Numbered from the stretch's first letter, positions 32,418-42,667 are shown. The stretch is 64,000 nt of DNA from Comamonadaceae bacterium UBA4962 (GCA_002397315.1 DHAE01000004.1:1-64000), one strand, 5' to 3'. The notes: generated by a model not told the origin, from the sequence alone. Numbers and translations: made by a program.

Positions 32418-33329
32418 TCACTCCCCCTCCGCAAACATCTCCACCACCACCCCCCGCAACCACTGGTTCCCCGGGTCCCGGTGGTACTTCGTGTGCCAGA
32501 ACAGGTTGATCGCCACCTGCGGCAATTTGGCGGGGTGGGGCGCATACGCCAGCCCGAAGGGCTCGGCCATGCTCTGGGCCATTTTCTCGGGCACGGTGGC
32601 GACCATCTGGGTGGCCTGCAGGATGTGGCCGATGGCGACGAAGTGCGGGACGGTGAGGCGCACGTCGCGGGCCACGCCCATGCGCTCCAGCAGTTCGTCC
32701 ACCTTGCCGTGGCCCGTGCCTTCGGAGACGACGACCACGTGCTGCGCCTTCGTGAAATCCTCCAGCCCGATGCGGCGGCGCTTGTGCAGCGGGTGGCCCT
32801 GGCGGAAGAGGCACACGTACGGCTGGCGGAACAGCCGGCGCTGGAAGAAGCCGGCCTTCAATTGCGGCAGCAGGCCGATGGCGAGGTCGATCTTGCCGGC
32901 CTCCATGGCGTCCTTCAGGTCGGTCGCTGAATTGCGCACGGTGGTCAGGCGCACGCCGGGCGCCACCTGGGCCAGGTGCTCCAGCAGGCGCGGCAGGAAG
33001 TAGATCTCGCCGATGTCCGTCATGCCCACCTTGAACACGCGCCGGCTGGTGGCGGGGTCGAACCCCAGCTTGTGGTTCAGGGCGCCGTGGATCATCGCGA
33101 GCGCGTACGACACCGATTCCGCGAGCTGGTCGGCGTAGGGCGTGGGCTGCATGCCGTGGGCCGTGCGCAGGAACAGTTCGTCGCCCAGCAGGCGCCGCAG
33201 CCGCGCGAGGGCATTGCTCACCGCCGGCTGCGTGAGGCCCAGGTTCTCGGCCGCCTGCGATACCTTGCGCGTGACCAGTAGCTGCTGGAAAACCACCAGC
33301 AGGTTCAGGTCGATCTCTTCCAGTTCCAC
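32418..33329 (-). CDS. nagR: LysR-family activator of salicylate metabolism, NagR/NahR-like
   Basis: 303 residues, the length of NagR/NahR. MELEEIDLNLLVVFQQLLVT, then AAENLGLTQPAVSNALARLR (HTH) and FKVGMTDIGEIYFLPRLLE are close to the NagR/NtdR group that responds to salicylate; GTGHGKVDELLERMGVARDV and AINLFWHTKYHRDPGNQWLR are also characteristic. It is divergent from the salicylate 5-hydroxylase genes, and the 111-bp gap carries two NahR-type sites. Target assignment follows from this layout and similarity I recall, not from a search. Confidence 0.88.
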   Translation of the reverse strand: MELEEIDLNLLVVFQQLLVTRKVSQAAENLGLTQPAVSNALARLRRLLGDELFLRTAHGMQPTPYADQLAESVSYALAMIHGALNHKLGFDPATSRRVFKVGMTDIGEIYFLPRLLEHLAQVAPGVRLTTVRNSATDLKDAMEAGKIDLAIGLLPQLKAGFFQRRLFRQPYVCLFRQGHPLHKRRRIGLEDFTKAQHVVVVSEGTGHGKVDELLERMGVARDVRLTVPHFVAIGHILQATQMVATVPEKMAQSMAEPFGLAYAPHPAKLPQVAINLFWHTKYHRDPGNQWLRGVVVEMFAEGE

Positions 33330-33340
33330 GCGGCACCTTT

Positions 33341-33406
33341 ATTCATCGGAGTGATGCGATGTATTCATGCCATTCTATTGGCTGATGGGTCATTCGCAGG
33401 AATGAT
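33341..33406. promoter_or_regulatory. Two NahR/NagR-type operator candidates
   Basis: ATTCATCGGAGTGAT (33341-33355) and ATTCGCAGGAATGAT (33392-33406) both fit the 15-bp outline ATTCA-x-N-TGAT described for NahR boxes (ATTCACGCTNNTGAT). They lie between the divergent regulator and the hydroxylase operon, 37 bp apart, as expected for a LysR recognition site plus an activation site near the promoter. Confidence 0.55.
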
Positions 33407-33440
33407 CGGGGCCATAACGAAAACCTGGAGACAGTCCCCG

Positions 33441-34436
33441 ATGGAGTTGCATATCGAGCCGCTGGGCCGCGTGTTGCCCGTGGCGCCCGGCGCCAACCTG
33501 CTGGAAGTGCTGCTCGCGCACCAGATCCCCGTGTCGTATAGCTGCATGGCCGGCCGCTGCGGCACCTGCCGCTGCAAGGTGGTCGCGGGCGAGGTGCTGG
33601 ATTCGGGCCAGGCGCTGCGCATGCCGCCACTGGGCGGCGATGGCGAGGCGCAGTACGTGATGGCCTGCCAGACGGTGCTGAGCGAGTCCTGCACCATCGA
33701 GATTCCCGAGCCCGACGAGGTGGTGGTGCACACCGCGCGCACGCTCAAGGCCACGGTGACGGCCGTGGAAACGCTCACGCACGACATCCGCCGCGTGCTT
33801 CTGAAGCCGGCCAAGCCGCTGGATTTCTCGCCGGGGCAGTACGCGCAACTGCAGTTCGGGCCGGGCCTGGTGCGGCCCTATTCGATGGCCGGGCTGCCGC
33901 ACGACGGCGAACTCGAATTCCACGTGCGGCTGGTCGAATGCGGGCTGGTTTCCACCCACGTCGCCAGCGTGCTGGCCGTGGGCGATGCGGTGCGCGTGAG
34001 CGGGCCGCTGGGTTCGGCCTATCTGCGCCGCAAGTACGAAGGGCCGATGCTCTGCGTGGCGGGCGGCACGGGGCTGGCGCCGATCCTGTCCATCGTGCGC
34101 GGCGCGTTGGAGGCGGGCATGCCCAACCCGATCCACGTCTATGCCGGTGCGCGGTCCGCGCGCGACGTCTATGGCCTGCAGTGGCTGGCCGCGCTGCAGC
34201 AGCGGCATCCGCAGTTGCAGGTGCATGCCGTGGTGGCCGCGGCCGATGCGGCGCCGGGCCAGCGCACGGGCCTGGTCACCGATGCGATCGCGCAGGACTG
34301 GCCCTCGCTGGAAGGCTGGCGCGCGTACCTGTGCGGATCGCCGCCGATGGTGGAGGCCGTGTCGCTGCTGGCGCGCCAGCGCGGCATCGCGCCCGAGCAC
34401 GTCTATGCCGACGCGTTTTATGCGAGTACCCCCTGA
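33441..34436 (+). CDS. nagAa: Salicylate 5-hydroxylase ferredoxin reductase component (NagAa-like)
   Basis: 331 residues. N-terminal plant-type [2Fe-2S] domain with cysteines C35, C40, C43 (CMAGRCGTCRC) and C76 (MACQTVL), then an FNR-type domain with flavin motif RPYSMAGLP and NAD-binding VAGGTGLAPILSIV. It passes electrons from NADH to the Rieske ferredoxin. The start at 33441 (MELHIEPLG) matches NagAa; the open frame back to 33351 covers the operator. Its last residues and TGA come from a family-B repeat. Confidence 0.93.
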   Translation: MELHIEPLGRVLPVAPGANLLEVLLAHQIPVSYSCMAGRCGTCRCKVVAGEVLDSGQALRMPPLGGDGEAQYVMACQTVLSESCTIEIPEPDEVVVHTARTLKATVTAVETLTHDIRRVLLKPAKPLDFSPGQYAQLQFGPGLVRPYSMAGLPHDGELEFHVRLVECGLVSTHVASVLAVGDAVRVSGPLGSAYLRRKYEGPMLCVAGGTGLAPILSIVRGALEAGMPNPIHVYAGARSARDVYGLQWLAALQQRHPQLQVHAVVAAADAAPGQRTGLVTDAIAQDWPSLEGWRAYLCGSPPMVEAVSLLARQRGIAPEHVYADAFYASTP

Positions 34437-34530
34437 GCGGCTGCGCCGCTTCCCCCTTCCAGGGGGACGACGCCAGCGGCCGGGCCAAGCCCGTTCCGCG
34501 GCGTCCGCTGGCATGGCCTGCTCCGCGGCC
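34427..34530 (+). repeat. Family-B dispersed repeat, copy 1
   Basis: Starts ACCCCCTGAGCGGCTGCGCC, continues GCTTCCCCCTTCCAGGGGGA and ends near CTGGCATGGCCTGCTCCGCG. It is similar, in opposite orientation, to 48696-48767 and 51731-51844. The TGA inside CCCCCTGAGCGG is the stop codon of the reductase gene. It separates the reductase from the oxygenase large subunit. Confidence 0.8.
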
Positions 34531-34582
34531 TTTCGATCGTGACGCGCCGTGCATTGAACAACCATCACAAGGAGACAACGAC

Positions 34583-35848
34583 ATGAGTACGCCCCACCCT
34601 GTCTTTCCATTGCAGCCCGTCTGGGAGAGCCCCGGCACCCACCGCGTGCCGTTCGCGGCCTACACCAGCGAGGAGATCTACCGCCGCGAGCTGGAGCGAT
34701 TCTTCTACCGCGGCCACTGGTGCTACGTGGGGCTGGAGGCCGAGGTGCCGAACCCCGGCGATTTCAAGCGCACGGCGATCGGCGAGCGCTCGGTGATCCT
34801 CACGCGCGGCGAGGACATGCAGCTGTACGTGGTGGAGAACGTCTGCGCGCACCGCGGCATGCGCTTCTGCCGCGAGCGGCACGGCAACCGCAAGGAGTTC
34901 GTCTGCCCCTACCACCAGTGGAACTACCGGCTCGACGGCGCGCTGCAGGGCGTGCCGTTCCGGCGCGGCGTGAAGCAGGACGGCAAGGTGCACGGCGGCA
35001 TGCCGGCGGATTTCAAGCTGGAAGAGCACAGCCTCACGCGGCTCAAGGTGGCCGTGCGCGGCGGGGTGGTGTTCGCCTCGTTCGACCACGGCGTGGAATC
35101 GCTGGAGGACTTCATGGGTCCGGTGATCCTGGGCTATTTCGACCGCATGTTCAATGGCCGCAAGCTGAAGATCCTGGGCTACAACCGCCAGCGCATTCCG
35201 GGCAACTGGAAGCTGATGCAGGAGAACATCAAGGACCCGTACCACCCCGGGCTGCTGCACACCTGGTTCGTCACCTTCGGCCTCTGGCGGGCGGACAACA
35301 AGTCGGAGCTGAAGATGGACGCGCGCCACCGCCATGCGGCCATGGTGTCCACGCGCGGCGAGGCCAAGAAGCAGTCGGACGTATCGAACGTGTCCAGCTT
35401 CAAGGCCGGCATGCAGTTGGAAGACCCGCGCTTTCTCGACATCGTGCCCGAGCCCTGGTGGGGCGGTCCGACGGCGGTGATGACCACGCTGTTCCCGAGC
35501 GTGATCCTGCAGCAGCAGGTCAACAGCGTCTCCACCCGCCACATCCAGCCGGTGGGCCACGACGCGTTCGATTTCGTGTGGACGCATTTCGGCTACGAGG
35601 ACGACACCGACGAGATGACCGAGCGCCGCCTGCGCCAGTCCAACCTGTTCGGCCCGGCGGGCTTCGTGTCGGCCGACGACGGCGAGGTGATCGAGTTCTC
35701 GCAGCAAGGCTTCGAGCAAAAACCCTTCCACCGCGCGCTGGTGGAGCTGGGCGGCCACGGGGTGGGCGACACCGACCACATGGTGACCGAGACGCTGATC
35801 CGCGGCATGTACGAATACTGGCGCGGCGTGATGGAAAAGGAGGACTGA
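34583..35848 (+). CDS. nagG: Salicylate 5-hydroxylase, large oxygenase subunit (NagG-like)
   Basis: Alpha subunit of the Rieske non-heme iron oxygenase that converts salicylate to gentisate. 421 residues. Rieske ligands C88-x-H90 and C108-x2-H111; mononuclear iron ligands H221 and H226 with bridging D218 in NIKDPYHPGLLHTWF. WYVGLEAEVPNPGDF-type HWCYVGLEAEVPNPGDFKRT and FNGRKLKILGYNRQRIPGNW are NagG-like as I recall them. The start at 34583 follows AAGGAGACAACGAC. The small-subunit gene begins 4 bp after the stop. Confidence 0.94.
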   Translation: MSTPHPVFPLQPVWESPGTHRVPFAAYTSEEIYRRELERFFYRGHWCYVGLEAEVPNPGDFKRTAIGERSVILTRGEDMQLYVVENVCAHRGMRFCRERHGNRKEFVCPYHQWNYRLDGALQGVPFRRGVKQDGKVHGGMPADFKLEEHSLTRLKVAVRGGVVFASFDHGVESLEDFMGPVILGYFDRMFNGRKLKILGYNRQRIPGNWKLMQENIKDPYHPGLLHTWFVTFGLWRADNKSELKMDARHRHAAMVSTRGEAKKQSDVSNVSSFKAGMQLEDPRFLDIVPEPWWGGPTAVMTTLFPSVILQQQVNSVSTRHIQPVGHDAFDFVWTHFGYEDDTDEMTERRLRQSNLFGPAGFVSADDGEVIEFSQQGFEQKPFHRALVELGGHGVGDTDHMVTETLIRGMYEYWRGVMEKED

Positions 35849-35852
35849 AGCC

Positions 35853-36341
35853 ATGAGCATGAAGACACCCATCGACTTCGCCGACTGGTTCGCGCTGCAG
35901 CAGCTCTATGCCGACTACGCCTCGGCGCTGGACGCCGCCGACTGGGACCGCTGGCCCGGCTTCTTCACCGAAGACTGCGTGTACCGGCTGCAGCCGCGCG
36001 AGAACCACGAGCGCGGCCTGCCGCTCGCCACGCTCTCGTTCGACAGCCAGGGCATGCTGAAGGACCGCGTCTACGGCATCCGCGAGACGCTGTTCCACGA
36101 CCCGTACTACCAGCGCCACGTGATCGGCGCTCCGCGCGTGCGTGCGGCCGGCGAGGGGCGCTGGGAGTGCGAGGCGAACTACGCCGTGTTCCGCACCAAG
36201 CTGTCGGAGCCCTCAACGGTGTTCAACGTGGGCCGCTACCTCGACGTGGTGGTGCGCACGCCAGGCGGGCTGCGTTTCGCCCGCAAGGAGTGCATCTACG
36301 ACAGCGAAATGATCCTGAATTCCATCATCTACCCCATCTGA
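35853..36341 (+). CDS. nagH: Salicylate 5-hydroxylase, small oxygenase subunit (NagH-like)
   Basis: Beta subunit of the ring-hydroxylating oxygenase, a cone-shaped NTF2-like fold giving the alpha3beta3 assembly. 162 residues: WFALQQLYADYASALDAADW, then FFTEDCVYRLQPRENHERGL and a C-terminal RKECIYDSEMILNSIIYPI, as in aromatic-dioxygenase beta subunits. An internal ATG two codons later is an equally good start. Spacing to the large subunit is 4 bp, to the ferredoxin gene 16 bp. Confidence 0.92.
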   Translation: MSMKTPIDFADWFALQQLYADYASALDAADWDRWPGFFTEDCVYRLQPRENHERGLPLATLSFDSQGMLKDRVYGIRETLFHDPYYQRHVIGAPRVRAAGEGRWECEANYAVFRTKLSEPSTVFNVGRYLDVVVRTPGGLRFARKECIYDSEMILNSIIYPI

Positions 36342-36357
36342 TCCGAGGAGATACACC

Positions 36358-36699
36358 ATGACCGCCATCGATACCGCATGGACCGAGGCCGCCGCGCTGG
36401 ACGACGTGCCGCAGGACGACGTGATCGGCGTGACCGTCGGCGGGCGCGACGTGGCGCTCTATTCGGTGGAGGGCAAGGTGTTCGCCACCGACAACCTCTG
36501 CACCCACGGCAATGCACGGCTGTGCGACGGCTTCCTGGAGGGACACGAGATCGAGTGCCCGCTGCACCAGGGACGCTTCGACGTGCGCGACGGCAGCGCG
36601 CTGTGCGCGCCGCTCACGCAGGGGCTGCGCACCTACCCCGTGCGGATCCAGCAGGGCCGGGTGTACCTGCAGCTCGACGGCGCGGTGCGGAGCGGCTGA
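36358..36699 (+). CDS. nagAb: Rieske ferredoxin component (NagAb-like)
   Basis: 113-residue Rieske [2Fe-2S] ferredoxin carrying electrons from the reductase to the oxygenase. Cluster ligands C48-x-H50 (NLCTHGNARL) and C67-x2-H70 (ECPLHQGRFDVRDG). The start follows CCGAGGAGATACACC. This completes reductase-alpha-beta-ferredoxin, the same four functions as Ralstonia U2 nagAaGHAb, without the naphthalene dioxygenase genes. Its last codons fall in the left arm of a family-A repeat. Confidence 0.94.
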   Translation: MTAIDTAWTEAAALDDVPQDDVIGVTVGGRDVALYSVEGKVFATDNLCTHGNARLCDGFLEGHEIECPLHQGRFDVRDGSALCAPLTQGLRTYPVRIQQGRVYLQLDGAVRSG

Positions 36700-36800
36700 C
36701 ACGACCCTTCCGGCGTCGTTGCCGCATCTTGTCGTACTGCGCGTACTGCCTGCGATGCGGCGCCTCGCCAGAACCGCTTCGCTGGGTCGTGCCCGCCGCT
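36691..36800. repeat. Family-A dispersed palindromic repeat, copy 2
   Basis: ~110 bp with core GGCGTCGTTGCCGCATCTTG, then TCGTACTGCGCGTACTGCCT and GCGATGCGGCGCCTCGCCAG. The outer arms (AGCGGCTGACACGACCC against AGCGGCGGGCACGACCC reversed) match at 14 of 17. It fills the gap between the convergent ferredoxin and MFS stops exactly, and could act as a bidirectional terminator. Confidence 0.88.
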
Positions 36801-36801
36801 C

Positions 36802-38136
36802 TCAGCGTTGCCGGCCCGCCTGCCGCTGCGCGAACCAGAACACCGGCAGGGCCAGCACCGCGCAGCCCGCGAGCACGGCGAAGGCCAGCCCGAAATGCCC
36901 CTGCGCGCCCACCACGCTGTTGGCGATGGCGGGGCTCAGCGCGGCGCCGATGCCCTGCAGCGTCATCACCAGGCCCAGGGCGGTGTTGTAGCGGCCGCTG
37001 CCGCGCACGTAGCGCTCCACCATCAGCGGCGTGGCCACGCCGAGCGCGCCCGCGGCGAGGCCGTCGAGGATCTGCACGGGGATGTTGGCCCAGGCCTCGG
37101 GGATCGCCCATGCCAGGATGCCGCGCACGGGTAGCGCGAGGATGGCCAGGTAGACGAACACCTGCAGATCGAAGCGGCGGCTGCGCGACACCCACAGCGC
37201 CACCGGCACCATGGTGAGCTGGGCGACGACGATGGCGATGCCGGTCCACAGCAGCGGCGCGGAATCGGGCACGGTGGCCGCGAGCCGCTGGTTGAGCAGC
37301 GGCAGCATGGCGGCGTTGCCCAGGTGGAAGAGCGCGCAGGTCAGGCCGAAGAGCCACAGCGCGCGGTGCGACAGGAAGGCGCGCCAGCCCTCGGGCGCCG
37401 GGTGGGCGCCGGTGGCGGCGGCAGGGGCCCGGGTGCGCACCGGCTCCGGGGCGGCTTCGCTGCCGCGGGCGGCCACGTGGTCGATGTCGCGGTCGCGGAT
37501 GGACAGCAGGCAGGCGAGGGCGCCCACGGCCATGGCCGCCATGACGACCAGCATCCAGGGGGCGCCCAGCCAGTGCGCGAAGGCCGCCGCGCCGAGCGCG
37601 GAGACGATGTTGCCGGCGTGGCTGAAGGCTTCGTTGCGGCCGGTCTGGTGGCGCAGGCCGCTGCTGCGCGCGAGGCCCAGCGTGAGGGCCGCGAGGCCGG
37701 CGGCCAGCAGTGCGCCGGCCACGCCGGTGAGCACCTGCGACAGGATCAGCATGGCGGGCGAGCGCGTGCTGAAAGCGAGGGCGCTCGCGCCCAGGACGGC
37801 GATGGCTGCGACCGCGATCAGCACCCGCTTGGCGCGGGTGCGGTCCGCCCAGGCGCCGGCCAGCGGCGTGGCCAGCATGGCCGCCAGGCCCCCGGCCGAC
37901 ATCACGATGCCGATCATCGTCTGGTCGATGCGCTGCGTCTGCAGGTAGGTGGCGAGGAAGGGGCCGAGCCCGTCGCGCACGTCCGCCATGAAGAACGCCA
38001 TCCAGGCCAGGGCCGTGAGGGAGGCCCCGGCGGCCACCGGCGCGCTGCCGCCGGCAGTCCGTGTTCCCGAGGGCGGATCGCCGAAAAGGCCGGCGGGAGC
38101 GGTGTCTGCGGTGGCGGTGTGCGCGGCGGTGGTCAT
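36802..38136 (-). CDS. MFS transporter
   Basis: 444 residues with twelve predicted helices and an MFS loop motif in GAWADRTRAKRVLIAVAA between helices 2 and 3. The N-terminus is polar and Ala/Thr-rich, then LTALAWMAFFMADVRDGLGPFLATYLQ. Sequence blocks resemble drug/H+ antiporter-like permeases rather than aromatic-acid symporters. It is read toward the salicylate operon and is 4 bp downstream of an OB-like protein gene; with the secreted protein upstream, the three probably form a unit. Substrate unknown. Confidence 0.85.
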   Translation of the reverse strand: MTTAAHTATADTAPAGLFGDPPSGTRTAGGSAPVAAGASLTALAWMAFFMADVRDGLGPFLATYLQTQRIDQTMIGIVMSAGGLAAMLATPLAGAWADRTRAKRVLIAVAAIAVLGASALAFSTRSPAMLILSQVLTGVAGALLAAGLAALTLGLARSSGLRHQTGRNEAFSHAGNIVSALGAAAFAHWLGAPWMLVVMAAMAVGALACLLSIRDRDIDHVAARGSEAAPEPVRTRAPAAATGAHPAPEGWRAFLSHRALWLFGLTCALFHLGNAAMLPLLNQRLAATVPDSAPLLWTGIAIVVAQLTMVPVALWVSRSRRFDLQVFVYLAILALPVRGILAWAIPEAWANIPVQILDGLAAGALGVATPLMVERYVRGSGRYNTALGLVMTLQGIGAALSPAIANSVVGAQGHFGLAFAVLAGCAVLALPVFWFAQRQAGRQR

Positions 38137-38140
38137 GGGG

Positions 38141-38692
38141 TCACCCGTGGGTTGTCGTGGGGAGCGCCTGGCCGTTGACGGTGCGGGCCTCGATCACGTG
38201 GCCCGGGGCGCCGCGCAGCGGGCGTGCCGGGCCGCTGGCCTCGACCGCGTCGCCGGGCTGCAGCGGCAGCGCCGCGAAGCCGTCGGGGCGCATGTGGACG
38301 AAGTCGCCCGAGTCCAGCACGACGCCGTTGGGCTCGCCGTGGCGGGCGTGGTGGATGCGCGCCACGCGGCCTTCGGCGCGGCGCACGGCCTCGTCGGGTG
38401 CGGCGGGTTCGCCGTCGATCGACACCAGCCGTTCGAGCGCATAGACCTCGTGCGCGGCCTCGCCATGGCGCGGGGGCGCCGCCACGGTGCCTTCGACCAC
38501 GAGGGCCTGGCCGGGGCGCAGGGCCTCGAAGGCACGTGCCGCGCGCTCGTCCTGCTTGCCGAAGGTGAACTGCGCGGGCACGCCGTCCACGTCGATCATC
38601 GCGCCTTCGACTTCGCCGCGCGGGCTGTGGAGCAGGTGCTGGAAGCGGCCTTCGAGGGACCAGACTTCGATGGTTTCCTGGGGTTGGGTCAT
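38141..38692 (-). CDS. Hypothetical protein with two OB-like halves
   Basis: 183 residues, no signal peptide. Two similar halves: IEVWSLEGRFQHLLHSPRGEVEGAMIDVDG-type strand pattern first (in parts: EGRFQHLLHSPRGEVEGAMI), then EGRVARIHHARHGEPNGVVL with DSGDFVHMRPDG and PLQPGDAVEASG. The halves align as a duplicated small beta-barrel with a final PG-x-x-V turn. The secreted product of the upstream gene shows the same double pattern, so the two genes look like cytoplasmic and exported relatives. Function unknown. Confidence 0.65.
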   Translation of the reverse strand: MTQPQETIEVWSLEGRFQHLLHSPRGEVEGAMIDVDGVPAQFTFGKQDERAARAFEALRPGQALVVEGTVAAPPRHGEAAHEVYALERLVSIDGEPAAPDEAVRRAEGRVARIHHARHGEPNGVVLDSGDFVHMRPDGFAALPLQPGDAVEASGPARPLRGAPGHVIEARTVNGQALPTTTHG

Positions 38693-38744
38693 GGACAGGG
38701 TTTCTGTGAACGGGTGGTGTGCGGGGTGGGTGGCACGGGGCGGA

Positions 38745-39473
38745 TCAGGGCAGGCGCGGCGGGCCGCCGGCGGGGCCGCGGAACACTTCCTGCAGCGTGC
38801 CGGCCGAGGTGCCGAGTTGCGTGGCTTCCAGCGCGGTGCCCAGGGCGTTGCGCGTGCCCCAGCCGCGGGCCGACACGGTGGCGCCGGGCTGCAGCAGGGC
38901 GCCCATGCTGGCGGCCACGTGCGGCGGGAAGCGCACGATCACGCCGTTGTCGAGCAGCAGACCGTGGGCATCGCCACGGGTGTTGAGCAGCACGGTGGCC
39001 ACGCGGCCGTCGGCCTGCAGTTCGGTGAGGGCCGGCCGTTGCGGGGGCGGCGGCGGCACCTGGCCGGCGGCGGGCGGCGTGTCTTCGACGGTGCGGCCCT
39101 GCGAACGGATCGCGCTGGCACGCAGCACGGGCACGCCGGTGTGGTGCCAGCCGGCCACGTCCACCGCGGCACCGGGCTGCAGCCAGGCGGTCAGGCTGCC
39201 GGACAGGTGCGGCGGGAAGTTCACCTGCGTGCCGTCCTGCAGCAGCAGGCCGTCGGCCTCGCCGTTGGGGTTGAGCAGCCAGCGCTGCAGCACGCCGCTG
39301 TGCGTGGCCTGTTCCACGGCGGCCGGCTGGCCGATCGGGCCCGGGGGCTGGCCGGCGGCGGGCGGCGGGGGCGGCACGGCGCCGGGAGCGGGGGCCGTGG
39401 GCTGGGCCTGCGCTGCGGCACAGGCGAGCAGGGCGGCGGCGAGGCCGGCGCGGGTGATGAGAGACAGTCGCAT
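38745..39473 (-). CDS. Secreted protein with two OB-like repeats
   Basis: 242 residues. Signal peptide MRLSLITRAGLAAALLACAA followed by a Pro-rich linker. Then two copies of a ~75-residue module: WLLNPNGEADGLLLQDGTQV with NFPPHLSGSLTAWLQPGAAV, and VLLNTRGDAHGLLLDNGVIV with RFPPHVAASMGALLQPGATV. The start at 39473 is fixed by AAGGAG 8 bases upstream; the open frame to 39527 is not family-like. Probably periplasmic; BOF/OB-type ligand binding is a guess. Operonic with the next two genes. Confidence 0.68.
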   Translation of the reverse strand: MRLSLITRAGLAAALLACAAAQAQPTAPAPGAVPPPPPAAGQPPGPIGQPAAVEQATHSGVLQRWLLNPNGEADGLLLQDGTQVNFPPHLSGSLTAWLQPGAAVDVAGWHHTGVPVLRASAIRSQGRTVEDTPPAAGQVPPPPPQRPALTELQADGRVATVLLNTRGDAHGLLLDNGVIVRFPPHVAASMGALLQPGATVSARGWGTRNALGTALEATQLGTSAGTLQEVFRGPAGGPPRLP

Positions 39474-39634
39474 GGAGAAACTCCTTCGGGTGTGGATGCC
39501 CTGGTGTCTCAAGACGCGTGCCAGCACCGGATGCCTTATGAATCAACGGGTTGCGATGCCAGCAGCGCGTGCGCGCTGCATGGCGTGGCGACAGCTTGTC
39601 CGGATTCGCGACATGGCGGATGGCCCCGGGTGTC

Positions 39635-40992
<1,358 letters not shown>

Positions 40993-41008
<16 letters not shown>

Positions 41009-42483
41009 GGCAGCTCCAGGATGAAACGCGCGCCGCCGCCGCCTTCGCGCGGCGCGTAACGCAACTCGCCGCCGTGCGCCAGCGCCACCTCGCGCGCCAG
41101 CGCCAGGCCCAGGCCGTTGCCGTCGGTGCGGCCGGTGGCGAAGGGCTCGAAGAGCTGGGCGCGCAGGTCTTCGGGCACGCCGGGGCCGTCGTCTTCCACG
41201 GTGAGCACGCACAGCGCGCGGGCGGCATCCACCTGTACGGAGAGCGCGGCCTCGCCGCCCTCGGGCGCATGGCGCACGGCGTTGTCCAGCAGGTTGTCGA
41301 TGGCGCGGGCGGCATGCACCGGGTCGAACACCGCCCGCGGCGGGGCGTCGCCGCGCAGGGCCAGGCGCACGCCGCGCGCCTCGGCGGCGGGCCGCACGGC
41401 CTCCAGGCGCTCCTGCAGCCAGGCGGGCAGGTCCACGGCGCGCGGGGCCAGCTGCAGCGGCTGCACCAGCGAGAGCAGGCTCTGCACCAGGCCTTCGAGC
41501 CGGTCGATCTGCGTGCCGATGGCCGTCAGCGCGCCGGCCTCGCGACCGGGCGGCGCGGCCAGGGCGTTGTCCACCTTCAGCCGCATCGCGGCGATGGGGT
41601 TGCGGATCTCGTGCGCGACCGAGGCCGTCATGCGGCCCAGCGCCGTGAGCCGCATGTCGCGGTGCTGCTGCGCGAGCGCCTCCTGCAGGCGGGCGCGGGC
41701 CTCCTGCAGCCGCGTGCCGAAACCGTTGAAGCCGTCCACGATGCGGTCCAGCTCGCGGATGCCGGTGCGCTCCAGCACGGGCACCGTGTCGCCCCCGGCC
41801 CCGGCCAGGGTCGCTTCGAGCCGCCCGACCTGCCGCAGGCCGCGCAGCAGCACCCAGCCCAGCCAGGCGCCCGAGACCACCACCAGCAGCGCCAGGATGC
41901 CGATGCCGGCGCGCAGGCTGTCCTGCGCGGCGATGGCACCGGCATGCACGCGCGTCATGGTCCAGACGGCGGTATCGGGGTGGGCGGCCAGCGGGCAGGC
42001 CGCGACGATCAGCACTTCGTGCGTGCCGCGCACGAGGTTCACCAGGGGCTGGCGCCCGGCGCCGGCCTGGCGCGCCATCTCCACGATCAGCGGTTCTTCG
42101 GCGGAGGGCACGTCGCTCTTGACGCCGCTGCCCTCGTAGGTGGGGTAGGCGTAGCCCAGCATGCCGCCGCTGGCGCTCCACACGCCGCCTTCCACACGCG
42201 GCGCCTCCAGCAGCACCACGTGCAGCAGCACGCGCAGCAGGTCTTCGCGCGGGGCATCGGCCGCCACGCCGGGAACGGACTGGGCATAGCGCGCGGCAAT
42301 GTCGCCGCAGGCCTGCGCGACGCGCGCGCGCCCGGCGGCCACCTGCGCCCCGGAGCCGGACTGGTAGAGCACCGTGAGGACCACGGCCACCAGCGCGCAG
42401 GCGCCGAGCAGCAGGGTCCAGAAAAGGGTGAGTTGGATACGCAGGGAGCGCACGGCAGGTCCGCGGAAGGGAATCCCGCGCAT
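40993..42483 (-). CDS. Sensor histidine kinase, membrane-bound
   Basis: ~496 residues. Two transmembrane helices (LTLFWTLLLGACALVAVVLT near the start and IGILALLVVVSGAWLGWVLL near 205) flank a ~170-residue periplasmic sensor. A HAMP-like linker follows, then HisKA with the phospho-acceptor in VAHEIRNPIAAM and a HATPase domain with NLLDNAVRHAPEGG and DDGPGVP. The start is uncertain: ATG 42483 was chosen, with GTG 42453 and ATG 42525 possible. Overlap with the response regulator gene indicates translation coupling. The stimulus is unknown. Confidence 0.9.
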
Positions 42484-42553
42484 CCTACGGCACCACGGTC
42501 GAGCCGGCGTAGGAGGCCGGCCCATCCGTGGGCGGGCCGCCGCCGCTGCCCTC

Positions 42554-42667
42554 AGAGCGGCTCACACGACCCTTCTGGCGTTGTTGCCGCATCTTGTCGT
42601 ACTGCTCGTACTGCCTGCGATGCGGCGCCTCGCCAGAACCGCTTCGCTGTGCCGTGTGAGCCGCTCT
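42554..42667. repeat. Family-A dispersed palindromic repeat, copy 3
   Basis: 114 bp with perfect 15-bp outer arms (AGAGCGGCTCACACG at 42554-42568, reverse complement at 42653-42667) and the family core GGCGTTGTTGCCGCATCTTG ... CTGCGATGCGGCGCCTCGCC. It sits between the metH-domain gene and the two-component operon, both on the minus strand. Confidence 0.9.
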
